A stretch of DNA of 32,541 bases from Lachnospiraceae bacterium (GTDB taxonomy: Bacteria; Bacillota_A; Clostridia; Lachnospirales; Lachnospiraceae): the NCBI GenBank assembly GCA_017391465.1, contig JAFOYH010000077.1, forward strand, positions 1 through 32,541. The letters are read 5' to 3'. Positions within the stretch are counted from its first letter, which is position 1. Each line of letters opens with the position of its first letter. This document shows positions 24,773-32,541 of this stretch, one piece after another. A model generated the notes under the pieces. The model was not told the origin of the DNA and did not search any database. It worked only from the letters and a program-made list of their open reading frames with translations. Both the position numbers and the translations under genes were made by a program.

Positions 24773-25277
24773 AAAGACGTTTTATAATCTCTTCACTAAT
24801 CGATTGAATCGTTCTATTGTCCGTAATGACAGAAAAATGCGCTGCTGCCTCATATTTTGGACTGCGCTGTGCCAATAGATTTCCAATAAATTCGACATTT
24901 TTATTTCCACGAAGCAACGGACGATTGTCATCATGTTTCACCCTTTTAAGTATGGTTTGTGGCGTTGCTTTAAGCCACACAACGGTTCCAACTTCTTTCA
25001 TGATAGCTGCATTTTCATCGCGAAGTGCCATACCGCCGCCACAGGAAATAATCAGATTCTTCTCATTTTTCAATTCTTTAAGCAATTCTGTTTCCATATT
25101 GCGAAACGCTTCTTCGCCTTTTCTGGCAAAAATATCCGAAATACTCATGCCTTCCCTCTCAGCAATTAAGGCATCTGTGTCCACTTCTTTCATATGTATT
25201 AACTTATTCAGTCTTCTTGAAATGGCAGATTTGCCTGTTCCCATAAATCCAATAAGAATAATATTATTTCTATTCAT
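24771..25277 (-). CDS. aroK: Shikimate kinase
   Basis: AroK phosphorylates shikimate with ATP, the fifth pathway step. The 168-aa protein has the P-loop GFMGTGKS (about residues 9-16), the substrate-binding VDTDALI aspartates, the SCGGG loop and the lid DDNRPLLRG. The start is ATG at 25277 with AAGGAA 9 nt upstream; the ATG at 25286 abuts that site and the longer open frame is foreign. The gene begins 8 nt inside the 3' end of the nuclease-like gene, so its transcription depends on whatever drives that gene. No separate aroK promoter is visible. Confidence 0.95.
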   Translation of the reverse strand: MNRNNIILIGFMGTGKSAISRRLNKLIHMKEVDTDALIAEREGMSISDIFARKGEEAFRNMETELLKELKNEKNLIISCGGGMALRDENAAIMKEVGTVVWLKATPQTILKRVKHDDNRPLLRGNKNVEFIGNLLAQRSPKYEAAAHFSVITDNRTIQSISEEIIKRL

Positions 25278-26541
25278 ATAAATCATTTCCTTCTTCTGTA
25301 TACATATCTTCTGAAAAAAATTCATTTTCATCCAATTGAATATACGCTTCCAAATTATCCAGATTAAACAACAATTGGGCTTCCATGATCATCAACTCGT
25401 CCACAAAACCTTCCACAACACCACGAATTGCAGGTTCCAACTCCTGAACATCAGAAAAATCAAAGTTCTTTGTTTTCAGAACACGCTTAAACTTAAATCC
25501 CTCTTCAAGTATTTCGTCTGGTTTATGTAAGGATAAAATCTTATGCATCGTTTCTTTGTGAGCATCTGCTGTATGAAATCCTCCAAGTTCAAAACCGGCA
25601 AACAGTGTTTTATCCTGAACAACTATTTTATAACAATACACTCGATCTGTTCGAAACGAACTTTCTTCCCTTTCTAATGGCAACAGATATTCATCCATGT
25701 CTGCTGTATGAAACATAAAACAGGTATTGGACTTTTGACGATCATCAAATAAAATTCGTCCATTCTTCGCTAGTTCATTTAATGTTTCCCGAATAATGCT
25801 TCCGACAATATTTTTATCATTCATCCGATTTTCAAAAATCAGATCCAGAGCTTTTTTATGTTTATGATATATTTTTTGACATATTTGCATTAACTGATGT
25901 TCGTCCACAATATCCCTCCGAATAATTTCTTGATAATTACGAATCATGAGCTCCACATCGGATTTCAGATTTTCACCTGAACATGTCTCCTCCAGAAGAT
26001 CCATCACATCTGCATAAGTCATCGTATCCCAGAATTCGATATCACTGAGTAAAACCCCCTCTGTTGAAAGAAATACAAAAACTTTATCATTTGCATTAAA
26101 CTCTTTTTCCACAATAGACCGAAATCTTCCAAGCTGCTGATCCCGTTCTTTCGACAATACTTTGTTTTCAATGACAATAACCATTTTCTCTTTCTCTGAA
26201 ATCAGAACAATATCGATGTTTTTCCAATCTTTATACACTGTAAAACTCGAATAATCCAATGCCTGTATTCGTGAGTGATCGTAACGTTCGACTCCTGCAT
26301 AATCTGCCAGTTTCATCATTAACGCTTTGAAAAACTTGTCACCAATACCGTGATTTTCTTCCGTGTCCAGTAACCATGCCAACATCTGACTGTGAAATTT
26401 TTCCTGTCTGGACACCCCAAGAACATCAAACATATTAAACCGTCCTGTCCACGGCAATAATTCATTCAGACAATCCTGATCCAAAAGAAAGTTTTTTAAT
26501 GCTTCTTCATCCGAAATTTCTTTTTCAAATATCTCCTGCAT
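25270..26541 (-). CDS. PD-(D/E)XK nuclease superfamily protein (PDDEXK_4-like)
   Basis: The 423-aa protein has the pattern of the PDDEXK_4 group of uncharacterised nucleases. RQEKFHSQMLAWLLD lies at about residues 45-59, followed by HGIGDKFF. The active-site set is Asp110 in NIDIVL and Glu125/Lys127 in IVIENK. The C-terminal 250 residues are helical, acidic and have no recognised domain. There is no signal or membrane segment. Relatives are often found near defence genes, but here the neighbours are ilvN and aroK, and no methyltransferase or specificity gene is present. GGAGAGG precedes the ATG. Target and role unknown; a solitary defence nuclease or a repair function are both open. Confidence 0.8.
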   Translation of the reverse strand: MQEIFEKEISDEEALKNFLLDQDCLNELLPWTGRFNMFDVLGVSRQEKFHSQMLAWLLDTEENHGIGDKFFKALMMKLADYAGVERYDHSRIQALDYSSFTVYKDWKNIDIVLISEKEKMVIVIENKVLSKERDQQLGRFRSIVEKEFNANDKVFVFLSTEGVLLSDIEFWDTMTYADVMDLLEETCSGENLKSDVELMIRNYQEIIRRDIVDEHQLMQICQKIYHKHKKALDLIFENRMNDKNIVGSIIRETLNELAKNGRILFDDRQKSNTCFMFHTADMDEYLLPLEREESSFRTDRVYCYKIVVQDKTLFAGFELGGFHTADAHKETMHKILSLHKPDEILEEGFKFKRVLKTKNFDFSDVQELEPAIRGVVEGFVDELMIMEAQLLFNLDNLEAYIQLDENEFFSEDMYTEEGNDLYE

Positions 26542-26559
26542 TTTATCCTCTCCTTAATT

Positions 26560-26690
26560 TGCGAAGTTTCTTTTTTGTCTGTGCATCGACACGACAGGAC
26601 TCACAGATTTTATAAATGGCTTACTTGTGCGTAGAATCATTCAATGCCATAACGAAAGCAAAACGCTCGTCTATTTTCCCTTTCGTATAT
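26560..26690. other. Untranslated segment with protein-like reading frame, possible remnant
   Basis: This stretch between the ilvN terminator and the nuclease-like gene is visibly less AT-rich than other gaps. On the minus strand one frame reads without start codon through about 27 codons ending FVMALNDSTHK and a stop. It continues in the same frame as ICESCRVDAQTKKKLRK to a second stop 1 nt before the nuclease ATG. No ATG, GTG or TTG with a ribosome site opens the second part. It may be a decayed gene end, a dispersed repeat, or simply the leader of the nuclease gene. Confidence 0.3.
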
Positions 26691-26695
26691 TGAAT

Positions 26696-26724
26696 AAAAG
26701 GCAACCTTAAAAATAAGATTGCCT
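26696..26724 (-). terminator. Intrinsic terminator of ilvN
   Basis: On the minus strand an 11-bp stem (26724-26714 with 26709-26699, one U-G wobble) with a TTTT loop is followed by a short T run. It starts 17 nt after the ilvN stop. Confidence 0.82.
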
Positions 26725-26741
26725 CTATTGGTATTATGTAG

Positions 26742-27242
26742 TTAAAACCATTTTACGTCTCCCATACCTCTGGAAAGACCTGTAATACCGGTTCTTGCCA
26801 GTTCCTGAATATCGTAATCCTTGATTAAATTTAAAAAAGCTTCAATTTTTGACAATGTACCTGTCATCTCAATAATCAGCGAACACATACCGACATCCAC
26901 GACTTTTGCTCTGAAAATATTTGCCACGGCAAGAATTGCCTGTCGTTCTTCCGCAGTGGCACGAACTTTAACTAAAATCAACTCTCGACAAACGGATGCA
27001 TCCGGATCCAATGTCTTAACATCACGTACATCTACCATCTTACGCAGCTGTTTTTCAATCTGTTCGAGAATCTGATCATCACCATCCACAACAACTGTAA
27101 TGCGTGTGAATCTTGGATCCATGGTTGTGCCGGCTGCAATACTGTGAATGTTGTAACCTCTTCGAGTGAAAAGTCCGGATACACGGCTTAAAACACTGGA
27201 TGTATTATCAACTAAAAGTGAAAAAACTCTCTTTCGTTCCAT
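26742..27242 (-). CDS. ilvN: Acetolactate synthase regulatory (small) subunit
   Basis: This is the regulatory subunit of acetohydroxyacid synthase, giving valine feedback control of branched-chain amino acid synthesis. The 166-aa protein begins with an ACT domain (VFSLLVDNTSSVLSRVSGLF, residues about 5-24, then RRGYNIHSI) and a second ferredoxin-like domain. It ends TGLSRGMGDVKWF. The start is ATG at 27242 with GAGGAAGG 7 nt upstream. The catalytic subunit gene (ilvB) is not adjacent, so it must be encoded elsewhere. It lies 60 nt behind eno, separated by a hairpin without a T run. Confidence 0.95.
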   Translation of the reverse strand: MERKRVFSLLVDNTSSVLSRVSGLFTRRGYNIHSIAAGTTMDPRFTRITVVVDGDDQILEQIEKQLRKMVDVRDVKTLDPDASVCRELILVKVRATAEERQAILAVANIFRAKVVDVGMCSLIIEMTGTLSKIEAFLNLIKDYDIQELARTGITGLSRGMGDVKWF

Positions 27243-27269
27243 ACCTGTACCTTCCTCTATTATATATAT

Positions 27270-27293
27270 GGCACTTTGCCGAAACAAAGTGCC
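27270..27293 (-). other. Perfect hairpin between eno and ilvN
   Basis: GGCACTTTG and its complement form a 9-bp perfect stem with a 6-nt loop, 10 nt after the eno stop. It is followed on the minus strand by ATATATATAATAG rather than T residues. It could be a weak terminator or an RNA end-stabiliser. The same AT run holds a TATAAT with a poor -35 (TTGTTT, 17 nt), a weak promoter candidate for ilvN. Confidence 0.5.
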
Positions 27294-27302
27294 TGCTGTT
27301 TA

Positions 27303-28665
<1,363 letters not shown>

Positions 28666-28699
28666 ATTCCTGTTTTAAATGAAATATATATTATATCCT

Positions 28700-31318
28700 T
28701 CAATCTCTGCCACGTTTCATAAGATTATAAACAACGCAGGCTGTGATACATGCTGTACCAATAACCGCCATAAGAATCAGAGGAATTGTACCTATGCCTT
28801 TCGATGACTCTGTTGGTTCATGATCCGTCACATTTTTTCCACTTTCCGGTATTTTTTCCCATTGAGCATAAAGCTCTAAGTCTTCTTCGAGGTTTGTAAC
28901 CATATCTCCAGCAGTGTATCTTTTTCCACTTCCATCTTCTTCCGTATTCCATCCGATAAATGTATAACCTTCACGCTGCATATGATCTCCAGATAAAATT
29001 AAAACCTCATCGTCTGTTTCATACTCATTCAAATCTTCTGGTATTCCCTCTTTTACATCCGCATGATAGATAACCTGATAGAGTGGAATCCAACGTGCAT
29101 AAAAAGACAGGCCCTGTTCTTTCATGACTGTCTCTTCACGTGTTACGGTTTCTCCAAGATCATTGGATCCAAAAATTTCTTCACCTTCCACATAAAGACC
29201 ATCTTCTTTGGATGTTAATGCCCAACCGGCAAAACGATATTTCATGACACTCATTGTGCCACGCCCCATAACTTTAACTACACTGCCCACCGCATACTTA
29301 TCTTTATCCGCAGGTGCCTGTCCAAGCAGAGATGTTCCCTTTGGGATCACTGGAATATAATTTGCTGCGAACTTATCTGTTCCAATAGCTTTCCACTGAG
29401 CATACAATGTAATATCTGAAGATTCTATAAAAATACGATCACCTTCATAATAACGCATGCCCGACCCATCCTGACTTAAAGACCAGCCTGCAAATTCATA
29501 TTTTATGCCATCGGAGTCCTGTTTATTTAAATTTCCCGGTGCTTGTACAATAATAAAGTCTCCATTATAGTAAAGATTAGAACCTGAAGCAATTGTTCCA
29601 TTCGTATCTTTTGGAACCTCTCCTCCGGAATATGTATTGCCATGATAATTTACTTCATAAACCGGAATCCACTTTGCATAAAGTGTAATTCCGCCTTTCT
29701 GCATCTCTACCTGTTTCTTCACCGGAATACCGGCAACCGAAAAGTTTGAATAAATCACATCTGTATTATAATACTGACCGTCACCAGGTTCTAAAGACCA
29801 GCCTGCAAATTGCCATCCATCTGCCGAAAGACCTGTGCCCTTTTCAAGCTGTATGTCAACCATCGTACCTTCTCTGTATTTTGCCGTATCCTTTGGAACA
29901 TCGCCAAAAACTTCCGATCCCTTAGGGGCATTTTCATCATAAGTAATGGAATAAAGTGTTTCTTTATATTTATAAGTCACATTAAAGAAATTGTCACCAA
30001 CAGAATCTTTTGTATCCTGCCCCTGATAACGAATCTTTTCCCAACTATACTTGTTGTCTACAATCTGGCCCATATGAAAATCTACGCCGGCTGCAGTTCC
30101 CGTACGTCCGTCTTTTCCATAGTTATCCCGACGTTCATCGGTTATTTCAGCAAAATCTCCTGTTGGTATCTCAGGAACCAATGTATACCACCCATCAGAT
30201 AAACCATCAATCATCAAATGCTGTTCCAACTGTGTACTGCCTTTTTCAAATGTTACTGTATAAACAGTGTATGGTGTATTGCTTGTAATGTGTTGATTCT
30301 GCTGATCAAAACGATACAGACGATAACGAAAATCCTGTGAAACCTGCGCATGATTATATGGTGTACGATTCAGTTGTACTGTCAGATCTATGCATCCCGT
30401 GATAAGTTCTGTACGATAACTTGCCTGGTCCATTGGATCTGTATCCGAGACTATGTTTTCTTTGCCGCTTGTATTTGATTTCGCTTCTGAAGTTGATGCT
30501 TCTCCCCTATAGAGAACTTCGACCCGATATTCTGCATCTTCATTCGAAATCACCTCGAACTCAGATTCAGGAATATGATATGGAAGTTGTGTCATTGGTT
30601 CTCCAATCGGAGACTCTTTTTCACCTTCCACACGATACCATTGAACAGCGATCGGAAGATCTCTCAGCTCACCATAAACAGCATCCATCTTTACAATAGC
30701 TTTTGATAAAAATGCAGCATTTTCCACATTGATCCCTTTCATCACAGGAACAACTGTATCTGAAAGGTCAACTTCAGTTTTAACATTCACCGGAATATCT
30801 TCAAAATCAAAAGATACTGCAGGTTTTGAATCTTCCGAAGATGCATATAAACCGGATAAGCCCTGAACACTTAATGACTGATTATTGCCACCAATAAATT
30901 CCACATTCGCCTGAATATAGACATGTTGCTTTTTCATCTTGTCAAATTTAGGATTTTTCCACACAACATACCATCCATTGCGATCTCTGGATACAATTCC
31001 ACTTTTCGAATCTGTTGTCACGTAACCATCCGCATCAATAGAATCGCCTTCAGATAGAATATCTCCATAGGCATCCGTCAAATGATAATTGGCACCGGCA
31101 TATACACGGATTTCCTCTGCATTTGAATCCAATCCCTGAACATCAAAACACAGATCATAAATACGACGATTCCAGTGATTCAGCGAAACATTATAGATCA
31201 CTTCATCCTTCTTATCCTTTGCTTGTTCCGATTCTGTTGCATAAACACTTATATTCATCATCAAAACACAGATAAACATAAAAAGACTTGTCATTTTGAT
31301 TTTCTTTATCCATTTCAT
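28700..31318 (-). CDS. Secreted, membrane-anchored InlB B-repeat surface protein
   Basis: The 872-aa protein starts with a signal peptide (basic MKWIKKIK, hydrophobic residues 9-25, likely cleavage after VYA). The N-terminal 450 residues are beta-rich without a family I recognise. Four InlB_B/Listeria-Bacteroides repeats follow, each with an FAGW or FIGW core. They end LYAKW, LYAQW, FYARW and LYAQW near residues 550, 641, 743 and 820. A serine/acidic linker, one membrane helix (about 842-865) and a basic KRGRD tail close it. There is no LPXTG motif, so anchoring is probably by the helix. GAGGAGG lies 7 nt before the ATG, which overlaps the HAD stop by 4 nt. Likely an adhesin or envelope protein. 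Confidence 0.85.
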   Translation of the reverse strand: MKWIKKIKMTSLFMFICVLMMNISVYATESEQAKDKKDEVIYNVSLNHWNRRIYDLCFDVQGLDSNAEEIRVYAGANYHLTDAYGDILSEGDSIDADGYVTTDSKSGIVSRDRNGWYVVWKNPKFDKMKKQHVYIQANVEFIGGNNQSLSVQGLSGLYASSEDSKPAVSFDFEDIPVNVKTEVDLSDTVVPVMKGINVENAAFLSKAIVKMDAVYGELRDLPIAVQWYRVEGEKESPIGEPMTQLPYHIPESEFEVISNEDAEYRVEVLYRGEASTSEAKSNTSGKENIVSDTDPMDQASYRTELITGCIDLTVQLNRTPYNHAQVSQDFRYRLYRFDQQNQHITSNTPYTVYTVTFEKGSTQLEQHLMIDGLSDGWYTLVPEIPTGDFAEITDERRDNYGKDGRTGTAAGVDFHMGQIVDNKYSWEKIRYQGQDTKDSVGDNFFNVTYKYKETLYSITYDENAPKGSEVFGDVPKDTAKYREGTMVDIQLEKGTGLSADGWQFAGWSLEPGDGQYYNTDVIYSNFSVAGIPVKKQVEMQKGGITLYAKWIPVYEVNYHGNTYSGGEVPKDTNGTIASGSNLYYNGDFIIVQAPGNLNKQDSDGIKYEFAGWSLSQDGSGMRYYEGDRIFIESSDITLYAQWKAIGTDKFAANYIPVIPKGTSLLGQAPADKDKYAVGSVVKVMGRGTMSVMKYRFAGWALTSKEDGLYVEGEEIFGSNDLGETVTREETVMKEQGLSFYARWIPLYQVIYHADVKEGIPEDLNEYETDDEVLILSGDHMQREGYTFIGWNTEEDGSGKRYTAGDMVTNLEEDLELYAQWEKIPESGKNVTDHEPTESSKGIGTIPLILMAVIGTACITACVVYNLMKRGRD

Positions 31319-32016
31319 ACACAGACCTCCTCATTTTTTCCAACGAGCATCTCATATAATCCATCCACAGATACGGCCAGATCATCGGCACCTGCCATTT
31401 TAAGTTCATCTTCATTACCATAGCCGAACAATACACCAATGGCAGGGATATCATTCTTATGAGCGCCTATAACATCATGTTCACGATCCCCGATCATCAC
31501 AATCTGATTCAGATTCCACGAAATTCCATCTTCATTAAGGCACTGAAGAACCCACGCTATTACTTCAGCCTTATTGGTACGTTCACCATTGAGTAAACTG
31601 CCAACGATCCGATCAAAATATCCATCCAAACAAAAATGCTCCAAAATTTGTTTAGCAAAGACTTCCGGTTTGGATGTTGCCAGACAAAGAATCTTTCCCT
31701 GTTTCTTCAATTCTCTCAAAAGCTGTTCAATCCCTGCATATACTTCATTTTCAAAAAGACCTTTTACACTGAAATATTCTCGATAAACATCAACAGCACG
31801 ATAAGCCTCCTCTTTTTCAAACCCATAAAACCGTTCAAAAGACTCGTGCAGAGGCGGACCAATAAATTTATACAACTCTGTTCGATCGCTCACTTCAATA
31901 CCATAACGATGCAACGCATGCATAACCGAATTTGTAATCCCCAGACCTGGATCTGTTAATGTCCCATCAAGATCAAATAATATAATCTTTTTATTATTCC
32001 ATATTTTATTCATCAT
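31315..32016 (-). CDS. HAD family hydrolase, phosphoglycolate-phosphatase-like
   Basis: The 233-aa haloacid-dehalogenase-type phosphatase has motif I LFDLDGTLTDPG (about residue 15), a helical cap domain, motif II ATSKPEVFAKQ and motif IV MIGDREHDVIGAHKN. It resembles the GPH/PpaX branch (phosphoglycolate or pyrophosphate phosphatases); the substrate is not determinable. The start is ATG at 32016 with AAAGGTGAT about 7 nt upstream; an ATG directly after it and a GTG at 32028 are alternatives. It is translationally coupled to the surface-protein gene through a 4-nt overlap. Its ribosome site lies in a 20-bp inverted repeat. Confidence 0.9.
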   Translation of the reverse strand: MMNKIWNNKKIILFDLDGTLTDPGLGITNSVMHALHRYGIEVSDRTELYKFIGPPLHESFERFYGFEKEEAYRAVDVYREYFSVKGLFENEVYAGIEQLLRELKKQGKILCLATSKPEVFAKQILEHFCLDGYFDRIVGSLLNGERTNKAEVIAWVLQCLNEDGISWNLNQIVMIGDREHDVIGAHKNDIPAIGVLFGYGNEDELKMAGADDLAVSVDGLYEMLVGKNEEVCV

Positions 32017-32018
32017 AA

Positions 32019-32092
32019 ACAAAATCACCTTTCCAATGTTATGCTCATTATATCATAAATAATGAAACTTATCATTGAAAAGGTGATTTTGT
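32019..32092 (-). promoter_or_regulatory. 20-bp inverted repeat flanking a promoter and covering the HAD ribosome site
   Basis: Positions 32019-32038 and 32073-32092 are complementary over 20 bp, with one G-U wobble in the minus-strand RNA. The 3' arm holds AAAGGTGAT, the Shine-Dalgarno of the HAD gene, and ends 2 nt before its ATG. The 34-nt loop contains a nested palindrome (TCATTAT-N7-ATAATGA, 32045-32065). It also contains an extended -10 promoter motif, TGATATAAT (32055-32047). Read-through RNA from rrf2 would fold over the site; RNA starting inside the loop would lack the 5' arm and be free. Confidence 0.7.
32047..32055 (-). promoter_or_regulatory. Extended -10 promoter element for HAD-InlB operon
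   Basis: The minus strand reads TGATATAAT, a perfect extended -10, in the loop of the inverted repeat. No good -35 box lies 16-18 nt upstream, so strength would depend on the TG extension. Transcription would start near 32040, leaving a leader of about 24 nt with the ribosome site. Confidence 0.55.
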
Positions 32093-32103
32093 CTGAAAAT
32101 TCT

Positions 32104-32535
32104 TCATTCATTTGTCACGAGTTCATCCTTTGACTGACTTAGCAAATCCGACAGAGTCATACTATCTACATAAGTGTTGATGACATTGGCAAGACCTTCC
32201 CAAAATACAAGTGTCATACATTCTTCACTTCTTGGACACTGATTGATCTCGTCTTCCAAACAGATAACCGGAGCCAAACTTCCTTCCGCCACCCTGAGAA
32301 TATCACCAATCGTATATTCTGAAGGATCTTTGGCTAAACGATATCCGCCACCCGCACCTCGGACACTGCGCACATATCCTGCTTTACTGAGCAGATTCAT
32401 CACCTGCTCTAAATATTTGATTGTAACACCCTGACGCTTTGAAATTTCTTTTAAAGGAATCAAACTCCCCTGGTCATGCATTGCCAGATCCAGCATTGTA
32501 CGCAACGCATAACGTCCCTTTGTAGAAATCTTCAT
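32104..32535 (-). CDS. Rrf2 family transcriptional regulator
   Basis: The 143-aa winged-helix regulator begins MKISTKGRYALRTMLDLA, with the recognition region YLEQVMNLLSKAGYVRSVRG and the wing GAGGGYRLAKDPSEYTIGDIL. Three cysteines in CLEDEINQCPRSEEC (spacing 8 and 6) are placed like the iron-sulfur ligands of IscR or RsrR-type members. That suggests control by Fe-S status, redox or nitric oxide, although CymR-type members use cysteine metabolism instead. Its upstream region is outside the window, so iscS/nifU linkage cannot be tested. The stop lies 11 nt before the inverted repeat that precedes the HAD gene. Confidence 0.93.
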   Translation of the reverse strand: MKISTKGRYALRTMLDLAMHDQGSLIPLKEISKRQGVTIKYLEQVMNLLSKAGYVRSVRGAGGGYRLAKDPSEYTIGDILRVAEGSLAPVICLEDEINQCPRSEECMTLVFWEGLANVINTYVDSMTLSDLLSQSKDELVTNE

Positions 32536-32541
32536 GCATAG

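Noticed and set aside
24817..25281. Plus-strand frame of 154 codons antisense to aroK
   Set aside because: aroK shows every kinase motif on the minus strand; the antisense frame is serine-rich shadow sequence without a start signal.
26542..26741. Small gene encoding the CxxC/lysine-rich peptide upstream of the nuclease
   Set aside because: No ATG, GTG or TTG opens the frame and an in-frame stop interrupts it; kept only as a possible remnant.
27243..27302. T-box or peptide-leader attenuator for ilvN
   Set aside because: The gap is only 60 nt, has no T-box core, no leader peptide rich in branched-chain codons, and its hairpin lacks a T run.
29810..30699. Overlapping plus-strand open frames of 90-130 codons inside the surface-protein gene
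   Set aside because: No ribosome sites, cysteine- and histidine-rich shadow composition, and they lie antisense to a well-supported signal-peptide protein.
30900..31000. LPXTG-anchored sortase substrate reading of the surface protein
   Set aside because: No LPXTG-like motif precedes the C-terminal helix; the tail reads ESSKGIGTIP directly before it.

Overview
The window is a continuous stretch of AT-rich chromosome (about 40% GC by eye) from an endospore-forming, anaerobic-type Firmicute. Gene order and protein flavour fit class Clostridia, most likely Lachnospiraceae; that is an inference from family resemblance. I find 37 protein-coding genes. All are on the minus strand except aroE. No rRNA, tRNA, CRISPR array, insertion sequence or phage gene is visible. 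No gap between genes exceeds about 205 bases, and the larger gaps are described individually. Transcription of most of the window runs from high to low coordinates.

Right to left, the window opens with an Rrf2-type regulator (32.1-32.5 kb). Next come a HAD phosphatase and a secreted InlB-repeat surface protein that overlap by 4 nt, then enolase and an orphan acetolactate synthase regulatory subunit. A PD-(D/E)XK nuclease-like gene overlaps the start of shikimate kinase (aroK). The only plus-strand gene, aroE, faces aroK across a shared bidirectional terminator. It diverges from an aroD / PLP-aminotransferase / exonuclease III / yqeG run across two overlapping near-consensus promoters. efp follows with its own promoter and terminator. 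The shikimate genes aroD, aroE and aroK are thus clustered but split over three transcripts.

Between 15.5 and 19.9 kb is an accessory block: a cytoplasmic family-2 glycoside hydrolase, a methylglyoxal-synthase-like protein that has lost most of the expected active-site residues, and a padR-DUF1700-DUF4097 envelope module with a candidate autoregulatory operator. The block separates efp from the sporulation operon, which lie close together in Bacillus subtilis.

From 15.4 kb to the left edge the order closely follows the conserved Bacillus/Clostridium block. The complete spoIIIAA-AH operon (the mother-cell channel of the forespore feeding tube) sits behind a very good sigma-E promoter. It is followed by asp23(yqhY)-nusB-xseA-xseB-ispA-dxs-tlyA-nadK-argR-recN, which starts at a sigma-A promoter and ends in a strong terminator after recN. 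The last gene is spoIVB, with its own terminator. Compared with B. subtilis, accBC and folD are absent here and nadK is inserted.

The most unusual non-coding structures are two long inverted repeats, immediately upstream of the HAD gene and of eno. In each, the 3' arm contains the gene's Shine-Dalgarno sequence and ends one to three bases before the start codon. They bracket the HAD-InlB bicistron and look like terminators or attenuators fused to ribosome binding sites.
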